This document shows, in pieces, positions 8,030-16,513 of a stretch of DNA of 17,418 nucleotides. The stretch is from Bacteroidota bacterium (GTDB lineage: Bacteria; Bacteroidota; Ignavibacteria; SZUA-365): assembly GCA_018224345.1 (NCBI GenBank), contig JAGTUW010000305.1, forward strand, positions 1-17,418, in the 5' to 3' direction. Numbering within the stretch: the first letter of the stretch is position 1; every line of letters starts with the position of its first letter. Under the pieces are notes generated by a model. The model had not been told where the DNA came from. It worked only from the letters and a program-made list of their open reading frames with translations, and ran no database searches. The position numbers and the translations under genes are program-made.

Positions 8030-8122
8030 AAAAAAACCCGGCAAGTATTACCTTTCATACTACGGTAACATGAACCGACTGCGGTTCCCCCTTTCACGAC
8101 ATGCCGAGGCAGGAAGGATATT

Positions 8123-9484
8123 TTGAACAAGACCATACGCATTGCCAGTGGCCAGGGATTCTGGGGTGACCTTGTCGACGCCCCATACCACCAGGTGACC
8201 CGTGGGCCCATCGATTACCTCATGATGGATTTTCTCGCCGAAGTCACCATGTCCATCATGCAGAAACAGAAACTGCGCAACCCGGAACTCGGGTATGCCC
8301 GTGACCTTCCCGGACAGATGGGCCGCATACTTCCACATATCATTGACAGGAACATCAAAGTCATTACCAATGGCGGCGGTGTCAATCCGTTTGCCTGCCG
8401 CGATGCTATTTTTCGTGAAGCCAAACGCCAGGGGATCACAGGGTTGAAAATCGGCGTGGTCGACGGTGACGATATTCTTGATCGCATCGAAGAACTGCTT
8501 GCCGCAGGCATAGAACTCCGAAATATGGAAAGTGGTGAACCCATCAGTACGGTGCGCGAGAGAATCGTCTCCGCGAATGTCTATTTCGGCGCTTTCCCGA
8601 TCGTCGAGGCCTTGCGCCAGGGAGCACAGATCGTCATTACCGGAAGAACGACGGATACCGGCCTGACACTCGCTCCGATGATTCATGAATTCGGCTGGGC
8701 CAGCGACGATTGGGACAACATGGCGGCAGGGACCGTCGCCGGACATATCCTCGAATGTGGCGGGCAGAGCAGCGGCGGGAATTATCTCGGAGATTGGAAA
8801 TCCGTGCCCGACCTTGCCCATATCGGTTTCCCGATTGCAGAAGCATCTCCCGACGGCACATTCGTTATCACCAAGCATGAGAATACCGGCGGACTCGTCT
8901 CCGTTCCCACGGTCAAGGAACAGTTGCTCTATGAAATCGGTGATCCGCAGGAATATATCACGCCGGACTGTGTCGCGGATTTCACCAGTATCCGGCTGCA
9001 TCCGGACGGAGAGAACAGGGTGCGTGTCACGGACGTGAAAGGGCGTCCCGATACACCGTTCTATAAAGTTTCCGCTGCGTATCAGGACGGCTATTCCGCT
9101 TTCGGGTCGCTTACCTATGCATGGCCCGATGCGTTGGAAAAAGCCCGTGTGGCCGATCAGATCCTCCGTACGCGTCTGTCGGACCTCGGACTGGAATTCG
9201 ATGAGATTCTGACTGAATTCGTCGGACACGACTCCTGCTTCGGCCCACTTGCTTCAGTTCCGGAGGAAATCAACGAAGTCGTTCTCCGTATCGGTGTTCG
9301 CGGAAAAAACAAAGACCATATTACGCGCTTCGGCCAGGAACTGGCACCGCTGATTCTTACCGGGCCACCTTCGGTCACTGGTTTTGCCGGAGGAAGACCG
9401 AAACCCAGTGAAGTCATCGCTTACTGGCCCGCATTGATTCCGAAAACCGCGGTTACCCCACACGTCGTCGTCGAGGAGAACTGA
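8123..9484 (+). CDS. AtuA-like protein, DUF1446 family
   Basis: 453 residues. The family takes its name from AtuA of acyclic terpene degradation in Pseudomonas, but no reaction is established and no other atu-type gene (acyl-CoA carboxylase, citronellyl-CoA dehydrogenase) is nearby, so terpene breakdown should not be assumed. Conserved family blocks are clear: IASGQGFWGD at 7-16, TNGGGVNPFACRDA at 82-95, TGRTTDTGLTLAP at 173-185 and GHILECGGQSSGGN at 207-220. No signal peptide, so cytoplasmic. The start codon is TTG, supported by a strong AGGAAGGA Shine-Dalgarno at 8111-8118; no better Met exists near the conserved N-terminus. One base separates its stop from the next gene, which encodes the domain that is fused to the C-terminus in many relatives. 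Confidence 0.88.
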   Translation: MNKTIRIASGQGFWGDLVDAPYHQVTRGPIDYLMMDFLAEVTMSIMQKQKLRNPELGYARDLPGQMGRILPHIIDRNIKVITNGGGVNPFACRDAIFREAKRQGITGLKIGVVDGDDILDRIEELLAAGIELRNMESGEPISTVRERIVSANVYFGAFPIVEALRQGAQIVITGRTTDTGLTLAPMIHEFGWASDDWDNMAAGTVAGHILECGGQSSGGNYLGDWKSVPDLAHIGFPIAEASPDGTFVITKHENTGGLVSVPTVKEQLLYEIGDPQEYITPDCVADFTSIRLHPDGENRVRVTDVKGRPDTPFYKVSAAYQDGYSAFGSLTYAWPDALEKARVADQILRTRLSDLGLEFDEILTEFVGHDSCFGPLASVPEEINEVVLRIGVRGKNKDHITRFGQELAPLILTGPPSVTGFAGGRPKPSEVIAYWPALIPKTAVTPHVVVEEN

Positions 9485-9485
9485 C

Positions 9486-9827
9486 ATGGCAACAAAACGA
9501 ATCCGTCTGATCGAAATCGCCCATGCCCGCTCCGGTGACAAGGGAGATGCCGGGAACATAGGAGTTATCGCTCGTGATGAACGCTTCTATCCCATTCTTT
9601 TACAAGAACTTACATTGGATTCAGTAAAGAAACACTTCGAGGGTATCTGTTTTGGTAAGGTCGAGCGTTTCGAGCTTCCGAATCTCGGTGCTCTGAATTT
9701 CATCCTGCACAATACGCTCGGTGGAGGTGGCACGGTGTCACTGAAAAATGATGCGCAGGGAAAAACACTCAGTTCCGCCATGCTGCGCATGGAAATCGAA
9801 ATTGATGAATCGTTGCTCGATTCATGA
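9486..9827 (+). CDS. AtuA-like C-terminal (ferredoxin-like fold) domain protein
   Basis: 113 residues beginning MATKRIRLIEIAHARSGDKG. The stretch IAHARSGDKGDAGNIGVIA (11-29), FNFILHN-like ALNFILHNTLGGGG (about 68-81) and the short C-terminal tail match the small domain that follows DUF1446 in longer AtuA-type proteins. Here it is a separate gene. The GAGGAGAA Shine-Dalgarno lies at the end of the preceding gene, and only one base separates stop and start, so the two are probably made together and may form one complex. Biochemical function unknown. Confidence 0.85.
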   Translation: MATKRIRLIEIAHARSGDKGDAGNIGVIARDERFYPILLQELTLDSVKKHFEGICFGKVERFELPNLGALNFILHNTLGGGGTVSLKNDAQGKTLSSAMLRMEIEIDESLLDS

Positions 9828-9951
9828 GAAAGACAGGCACCTTCGCGTAATCTCCGATATCGCGGGGATTGATGTTCCGCCCCGCATACAACGAAATCAA
9901 CCGCGAAAAATCGCTCTTATTCCCATCCACAACGTTCAACTTCTCAAACAA

Positions 9952-10779
9952 ATGGATTTGACACTCCCAGCGTTGCAGCGATCCGCAAATGAAATGCGGA
10001 TCGACATTATCCGGATGCTGCATGCGGCCGGCTCGGGTCACCCGGGCGGTTCGCTTTCACTCATCGATATACTCACTGTTCTTTTCTTCCGCTATGTCAA
10101 GCGGTCGCCCGATAACGTCGCCGATCCCGATCGGCATCGTTTTGTTCTTTCCAAAGGTCATGGTGTTCCCGCTCTCTATGCCGTTCTCGCACGCAGCGGT
10201 GTGATCCCACATGAGGATCTGCTCACCTTGCGCAAGGTGGACAGTTATCTGCAGGGACATCCGCACAATCGTTCCCTTCCCGCCGTGGAGGCCAGTACCG
10301 GATCACTCGGTCAGGGATTGAGCATTGCGCAGGGCATGGCCATGACAGCAAAGCTTGACGGGAAGCCGTACAAGGTGTATTGTGTCACGGGTGATGGTGA
10401 AACTCAGGAAGGACAGACCTGGGAAGCCCTGCTCTCCGCAGCACATTTCAAACTCGACAACCTGATCGTCCTGCTCGATTACAACAAGGGACAGATTGAC
10501 GGTCCTACCAACGACATCCTGAATCTCGAACCTCTGGCTGCAAAACTCCAGGCGTTCAACTGGGATGTACAGGAGATTGACGGACACGATATCGGGGCCA
10601 TCGATGCCGCGCTGACGCGGGCACAGGAAGAGGCGGGGAAACCGCATTACATTATTGCCCACACGGTAAAAGGGAAGGGGGTTTCTTTTATGGAACACCC
10701 GACGGAATGGCATGGCAAGGCACCCAACAATGCCGAAGCTGATGCGGCGATCAAGGAAATCGAAGCGTTACTCACGTAA
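9952..10779 (+). CDS. Transketolase, N-terminal subunit
   Basis: 275 residues carrying the pyrophosphate-binding half of a thiamine-diphosphate transketolase, in the pentose phosphate pathway. GSGHPGG at 27-33, LSKGHG at 66-71, GHP at 102-104, GSLGQGL at 117-123 and the ThDP/metal motif GDGETQEG at 147-154 with N178 are all present. The catalytic Glu and pyrimidine-binding half is in the next gene. The open frame extends upstream to 9748, but that part overlaps the previous gene and resembles no transketolase, so the ATG at 9952 is chosen. It has no visible Shine-Dalgarno. The 124 bases before it contain only a weak 6-base hairpin (9862-9867 with 9880-9885). Nineteen bases separate it from the C subunit. 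Confidence 0.92.
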   Translation: MDLTLPALQRSANEMRIDIIRMLHAAGSGHPGGSLSLIDILTVLFFRYVKRSPDNVADPDRHRFVLSKGHGVPALYAVLARSGVIPHEDLLTLRKVDSYLQGHPHNRSLPAVEASTGSLGQGLSIAQGMAMTAKLDGKPYKVYCVTGDGETQEGQTWEALLSAAHFKLDNLIVLLDYNKGQIDGPTNDILNLEPLAAKLQAFNWDVQEIDGHDIGAIDAALTRAQEEAGKPHYIIAHTVKGKGVSFMEHPTEWHGKAPNNAEADAAIKEIEALLT

Positions 10780-10798
10780 AAGAAGGCACGACGATACA

Positions 10799-11728
10799 AT
10801 GGCAAAAGCAACACGCGTTTCATTCGGTGAACGGTTGGCGGAACTCGGGGCGACGCATCCCGAAATTGTCGTGTTCGACGCGGATCTCTCCAAGTCCACG
10901 CAATCGCAGATCTTCGCCGCACAATATCCCGATCGGTTTTTTGAGATGGGGATTCAGGAACATAACATGATCGGTGCCGCTGCAGGCATGGCCCTGAGTG
11001 GGAAAAAACCGTTTATCTGTTCATTCTCGACGTTCGTCGTCGGACGTTTTGAGGCAATCCGTATGTCTATAGGCTATAGTGAAGCAAATGTCACCGTGGT
11101 CGGGACCCATTGCGGCGTCGCCATTGGTGAGGATGGTTACAGCCAGATGGCATTGGAGGATATCGCGCTGATGCGTACCCTTCCAAATATGACCATCATT
11201 CAACCAGCCGATGACAGAGAAACCAGGGGTGCTGTCGATTTTCTCGCCGGACACCCTTTTCCCGCTTTCCTCAGGTTGACGAGGCAGGGAGTTGAACACA
11301 TTCACGGTGACGATTACCATTTCGTTTTTGGAAAAGCTGACGTCCTCAAGGACGGAGACGATGCTGTTCTCTTCACAACCGGCGGTGTCGTGTACAATTC
11401 CCTGAAAGCAGCAGAGGCGCTCGAGAAGGAAGGACTGCACATCCGTGTCGTCAATATTTATACCATAGCCCCGCTCGACGCAGAGTACGTCATTCAGGCC
11501 GCCCGGGAAACCGGCCGGGTGATTACGGTCGAGGATCACAGTATCGTCGGCGGTCTTGGAGGGGCCATTGCCGAAGTGCTCGGAGAAGGGCAGCCGACGC
11601 GCATGAAGCGTATCGGAATGCGCGAATACGGGCGATCGGGGTCACCGACGGACCTTTATGTCCATTACGGGCTTGACGAGGCAGGCATCAGAAAGCAGGT
11701 GGCGGCGTTTCTTGCTGACCACAGTTGA
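10799..11728 (+). CDS. Transketolase, C-terminal subunit
   Basis: 309 residues with the pyrimidine-binding and C-terminal domains, the partner of the preceding N subunit; together they would make a complete transketolase. The ThDP-activating Glu is E54 in EMGIQEHNM (49-57). ICSFSTFVVGRF lies at 73-84. The loop GEDGYSQMALED at 110-121 is worth note: many bacterial single-chain enzymes have GEDGPTHQP here, whereas the SQMALED form is that of the animal-type transketolases. The C-terminal domain has TTGGVVYNSL and VEDHSIVGGLG. The start at 10799 follows an AGAAGG (10781-10786) about 12 bases upstream; the longer frame from 10712 lies inside the N-subunit gene and lacks similarity. The 3' end overlaps the convergent Trm112-like gene by 41 bases. 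Confidence 0.92.
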   Translation: MAKATRVSFGERLAELGATHPEIVVFDADLSKSTQSQIFAAQYPDRFFEMGIQEHNMIGAAAGMALSGKKPFICSFSTFVVGRFEAIRMSIGYSEANVTVVGTHCGVAIGEDGYSQMALEDIALMRTLPNMTIIQPADDRETRGAVDFLAGHPFPAFLRLTRQGVEHIHGDDYHFVFGKADVLKDGDDAVLFTTGGVVYNSLKAAEALEKEGLHIRVVNIYTIAPLDAEYVIQAARETGRVITVEDHSIVGGLGGAIAEVLGEGQPTRMKRIGMREYGRSGSPTDLYVHYGLDEAGIRKQVAAFLADHS

Positions 11729-11909
11729 GTTCTTCGGGAGAGGATACTCCTTCGGGTAACTCGGCTTCGTCGACCAGCATGATTGGAATATCATCCTCGA
11801 TGCGGTATTTCGCGCCACAGCTTGTACATATCAGCGCATCTCCCTCGAGACGCAATTCGGATTTCCCCACGGGACAGACGAGAATTTCGAGAAGCTCTTT
11901 GTTCAGCAT
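11688..11909 (-). CDS. Trm112-like / YcaR (UPF0434) small zinc-ribbon-like protein
   Basis: 73 residues from the chosen start: MLNKELLEILVCPVGKSELRLE..., then LICTSCGAKYRIEDDIPIML. This is the Trm112-like fold. In eukaryotes and archaea Trm112 activates methyltransferases; in bacteria the role is not settled. Cys residues C12, C28 and C31 remain, but the second Cys of the usual CPxC knuckle is Gly15, so a classical four-Cys zinc site is incomplete. E. coli YcaR keeps the first pair and lacks the second, so zinc loss recurs in this family. The start at 11909 follows GAGGAA with four bases spacing; an ATG four codons earlier coincides with that site. The C-terminal 13 codons overlap the transketolase C gene on the other strand. 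Confidence 0.85.
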   Translation of the reverse strand: MLNKELLEILVCPVGKSELRLEGDALICTSCGAKYRIEDDIPIMLVDEAELPEGVSSPEELNCGQQETPPPAF

Positions 11910-11954
11910 GATATTCCTCATGATTGCGAAAAAGGAAAAGTAGAACTGTCATAG

Positions 11955-12002
11955 ATAAAAAACAATCACGCGAGATCCAGACATGGGTCTCGCGTGATTG
12001 TT
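11955..12002 (-). terminator. Strong intrinsic terminator after dnaK
   Basis: Arms 11961-11978 and 11985-12002 pair over 18 positions with a single G-U wobble and a 6-base loop (AGACAT). On the minus strand the stem is followed by a run of six T, beginning 35 bases after the dnaK stop. On the plus strand the stem is followed by GTTACC, so it would stop transketolase transcripts less well. Confidence 0.9.
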
Positions 12003-12036
12003 GTTACCTGAATGAGCATGCGCAAATGACGCAGGG

Positions 12037-13974
<1,938 letters not shown>

Positions 13975-14025
13975 TGGCCTGCTCTCCTTGCATTCATTAA
14001 AAATATTACTCTTCACAATCCTGTT

Positions 14026-14463
14026 TCAACTGATGTTGATCTTGATTTCGCTATCATGTGACACGGCTTTCTTTTTCAGTGTGATTGTCAACAAGCCGTC
14101 GTTCATCGTGGCAGCGATACTCGAGGGATCGACGTCTTTCGGCAATTCGATCTCTCGAATGAAATCACCGAATGAGCGTTCGGCACGCAGCACTGCAACT
14201 CCTTCGGCGTGTTCCGGTACCGGCTTGTTGCCGCTGATAGTCAGAATGCCATCGGCAAATGACAGCGAGACAGCGTCCTTCCGCAGTCCCGGAAGCTCAG
14301 CCAGTACGCGCAATGTGTCCTTGTCGGCATACACATCGACACGGGGCTCGAACCCTTTCCCGAATTCGAAACTGAAGGTCTCGGGGAAATCATCGGCGAT
14401 TCTGCGCATGCGCTGTGAGAGATACTCAAGCTCTTTCATCGGGTCAAATTTGAAGTGAGGCAT
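14026..14463 (-). CDS. Small heat-shock protein, Hsp20/alpha-crystallin family
   Basis: 145 residues, an ATP-independent holdase that keeps denaturing proteins soluble. The alpha-crystallin domain runs from about PRVDVYADKD to LLTITLKKK, with LRVLAELPGLRKDAVSL and ILTISGNKP strands, the ERSFGDFIREIELP stretch, and the family signature ATMNDGLLTI. The C-terminal tail has an I-x-I (IKINI) motif used for oligomer assembly. The start at 14463 follows GGAG with seven bases spacing; the ATG four codons upstream is part of that site. First gene of an hsp20-dnaK pair, so both should respond to the same stress signal. A CIRCE element was looked for upstream and not found. Confidence 0.94.
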   Translation of the reverse strand: MPHFKFDPMKELEYLSQRMRRIADDFPETFSFEFGKGFEPRVDVYADKDTLRVLAELPGLRKDAVSLSFADGILTISGNKPVPEHAEGVAVLRAERSFGDFIREIELPKDVDPSSIAATMNDGLLTITLKKKAVSHDSEIKINIS

Positions 14464-14498
14464 TGTCTGCTCCATTTGTTATCAGATACCATCTCTTA

Positions 14499-14521
14499 CT
14501 TGTACAAATACCGTACCAAAG
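14499..14521. promoter_or_regulatory. Candidate operator upstream of hsp20-dnaK
   Basis: CTTGTAC, seven bases, then GTACCAAAG form an imperfect dyad 36 bases upstream of the hsp20 start. The geometry (CTTG... N7 ...CAAG-like ends) recalls the HAIR operator of HspR (CTTGAGT-N7-ACTCAAG), but the inner bases differ and the right arm has an insertion. This is a suggestion only. Confidence 0.25.
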
Positions 14522-14713
14522 CAATATTACTCTCGAAACCATCCACTGTTACCTAATATGCACACATTATGGCAGAAATAGCGTCAGAATGACAGACCGC
14601 ATCGCTGTCACATCGTCATGCTCAACGAAAGGGGCACAGCGACACGAAGAAAAACAGCAAAATCACTGCGTTTTCCCCCTTTGTTCACAGCGTATTCCGT
14701 TGTACATTTCCAC

Positions 14714-14742
14714 TTATGTTTCATTCAGCTGTCGAATATTAT
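14714..14742 (+). promoter_or_regulatory. Weak sigma70-like promoter candidate for the CCA-type gene
   Basis: TTATGT (14714-14719) and TATTAT (14737-14742) are spaced 17 bases apart, 36 bases before the GTG start. The -10 is good and the -35 poor. Promoters in this bacterial group often deviate from the E. coli consensus, so this is tentative. Confidence 0.22.
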
Positions 14743-14777
14743 CATTGCCTGCAGTGTAACAGTACGGGGAGTGCAAA

Positions 14778-16331
14778 GTGGAGGGAAAGCGGACGTTGAT
14801 TCCTGAACGTGAACGGGCGTATTGTGAGATGAAAGAACGTGGTCAGATTGCTGCGCTGTTGACCAATCCGGTGCTGCGGGAGATAGGGACTGTCGCTGAC
14901 GATACCGGAGTGCGGGTCTATGTCGTCGGTGGATACGTGCGGGATGTGATTATGGGCCGCGGTACGACGGACATCGACTTTGCCGTGGAAGGGGATGGCA
15001 TTGCCTTCGCACAACAGGTGCAGGACGCTTTACGGACCTCACGTGTGGTGACGTTTGAACGCTTCGGCACCGCACGCTGTACGCTGCAGGGGGTGGATAT
15101 GGAATTCGTCGGTATGCGCCGGGAAGTTTATGACGAACACTCCAGAAAACCAACCGTCACTGCCGGCACCATCGATGAAGATATGGCGCGGCGTGACTTT
15201 ACCGTCAATGCCCTCGCGGCTGCACTGCATCCTGAGGACTTCGGGCGGCTCATCGATCCTTTCAATGGTTGTGCCGATATCGAACGAAAGGTTCTGAAAA
15301 CGCCGCTTGATGCGGATATTACGTTTTCCGATGATCCGCTGCGCATGCTGCGTGCATTCCGTTTCGCAGCACAACTCGGATTCTCTGTCGATCCGGGTGC
15401 CCTGGCGTCTATCGAACGTATGCAGGAACGCATACGCATCGTTTCGATGGAACGCATCCGCGATGAGTTCATGAAAACACTTTCCACGGATCGGCCTTCG
15501 CTCGGACTCGCCCCCATGCAGGAGAGCGGATTGATGCAACATGTGTTTCCGGAATTTCATGAACTTGCCGGTGTCGATCAACGCTCGATCGATTATCCGG
15601 GCGGTGTGAGGAATTTTCATCACAAGGACGTTTTTTATCACACATTGAACGTGCTGGATAATCTTTGCAAGGTCAGTGACAATATCTGGTTACGTCTCGC
15701 GGCCGTCCTGCACGATATCGCCAAACCCCGTACCAAACACTTCGTCGAAGAAACGGGGTGGACCTTTCACGGGCATCCCGAAATCGGGGCGCGTATGGTC
15801 AAACCAATTTTTCAGCATATGAAACTTCCTCTCGAAGCCTTGCCGTTTGTCAGGAAGATGGTGTTGCTCCATTTACGTCCGATTGCACTGATCAATGAGG
15901 AAGTGACCGACACTGCCATACGACGTCTGCTGTTTGAAGCAGGTGAGGACATTGACGAACTGCTGCAACTGTGTCGTTCTGATATCACTTCAAAGAATCC
16001 GAAACTCGTAAAACGATACCTGCGCAATTATGACGCACTGGTCGAACGGATGCGCACGGTTGAGGAGCGGGACAGGCTGCGAAGCTGGCAACCACCGCTC
16101 GACGGCGAAACTATCATGCGTGTCTGTGGGATCAAACCGGGTATCGCCGTCGGGATACTCAAAACAAAAATCGAGGATGCCGTGCTCGACGGTATTATTC
16201 CCAACGACGAGCAGGCGGCCCTGGAGTATCTGCTCAGTATAAAGGATGAGGTCCTGTCCGGACCCATGGAGAAAAATTCACAATCGCGGAAGAGTCAGCT
16301 CAAGCGCCTGCCCCGTGAACTGAAGGAATGA
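14778..16331 (+). CDS. cca: CCA-adding/poly(A) polymerase-type nucleotidyltransferase with HD domain
   Basis: 517 residues, most likely the tRNA nucleotidyltransferase that builds or repairs the 3' CCA end. The class II head has VVGGYVRD (49-56), the catalytic carboxylates in TDIDFAV (D65, D67), FERFGTAR at 93-100, the template-arm motif RRDFTVNALA at 138-147 and DDPLRMLRAFRFA at 185-197. An HD phosphohydrolase domain follows: NFHHKD at 279-284, H288 and LHDIAKPRT at 311-319, so repair of 2',3'-cyclic phosphate ends is possible. A poly(A)-adding or A-adding-only variant cannot be ruled out by motif. The start is GTG at 14778, preceded by GGGGAG with six bases spacing; the next Met (14829) lacks such a site. 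The HD motif supports a metal-dependent second activity. Transcribed alone, ended by the hairpin at 16341-16380. Confidence 0.88.
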   Translation: MEGKRTLIPERERAYCEMKERGQIAALLTNPVLREIGTVADDTGVRVYVVGGYVRDVIMGRGTTDIDFAVEGDGIAFAQQVQDALRTSRVVTFERFGTARCTLQGVDMEFVGMRREVYDEHSRKPTVTAGTIDEDMARRDFTVNALAAALHPEDFGRLIDPFNGCADIERKVLKTPLDADITFSDDPLRMLRAFRFAAQLGFSVDPGALASIERMQERIRIVSMERIRDEFMKTLSTDRPSLGLAPMQESGLMQHVFPEFHELAGVDQRSIDYPGGVRNFHHKDVFYHTLNVLDNLCKVSDNIWLRLAAVLHDIAKPRTKHFVEETGWTFHGHPEIGARMVKPIFQHMKLPLEALPFVRKMVLLHLRPIALINEEVTDTAIRRLLFEAGEDIDELLQLCRSDITSKNPKLVKRYLRNYDALVERMRTVEERDRLRSWQPPLDGETIMRVCGIKPGIAVGILKTKIEDAVLDGIIPNDEQAALEYLLSIKDEVLSGPMEKNSQSRKSQLKRLPRELKE

Positions 16332-16340
16332 ATTCATCGC

Positions 16341-16388
16341 TAACCAGGCGGGAACAATGCGTTCACTGTTCCCTTGGTTACCGCTTTT
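16341..16388 (+). terminator. Probable terminator after the CCA-type gene
   Basis: Outer arms TAACCA (16341-16346) and TGGTTA (16375-16380) and inner arms GGGAACA (16350-16356) and TGTTCCC (16367-16373) form a two-part stem 10 bases after the stop codon. A CCGC and then TTTTT follow (16384-16388). The gap between stem and T-run makes it less than ideal. Confidence 0.6.
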
Positions 16389-16513
16389 TCATAGTTTGCG
16401 GTACATCGAACAGACAGAGAGTGAAACTTTTGATATCCGATTCCGTTTGATTATTGATGTGGAGGCATGACAGACGCTGGCCGCACAAATCGCTACACAA
16501 CACCAACAGTCGT

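Larger units (their letters stand above)
14464..14777. other. 314-base divergent intergenic region
   Basis: It separates the hsp20-dnaK unit (-) from the CCA-adding-type gene (+) and must hold promoters for both. I see no RNA gene or credible ORF. It contains an imperfect inverted repeat at 14499-14521, a hairpin with six-base arms (TGACAG 14590-14595, CTGTCA 14605-14610), and a weak plus-strand promoter candidate at 14714-14742. No CIRCE (TTAGCACTC-N9-GAGTGCTAA) is present. Confidence 0.7.

Noticed and set aside
8060..9229. 389-codon open frame on the minus strand
   Set aside because: It lies fully antisense to the well-conserved AtuA-like gene, matches no family I know, and is explained by codon bias of the plus-strand gene.
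9748..9951. Longer N-terminus for the transketolase N subunit
   Set aside because: The extra 68 codons overlap the end of the preceding gene and carry no transketolase-like sequence.
14464..14777. CIRCE element or a tRNA gene upstream of hsp20
   Set aside because: Neither the CIRCE arms nor a cloverleaf with conserved T-loop bases could be found on either strand.
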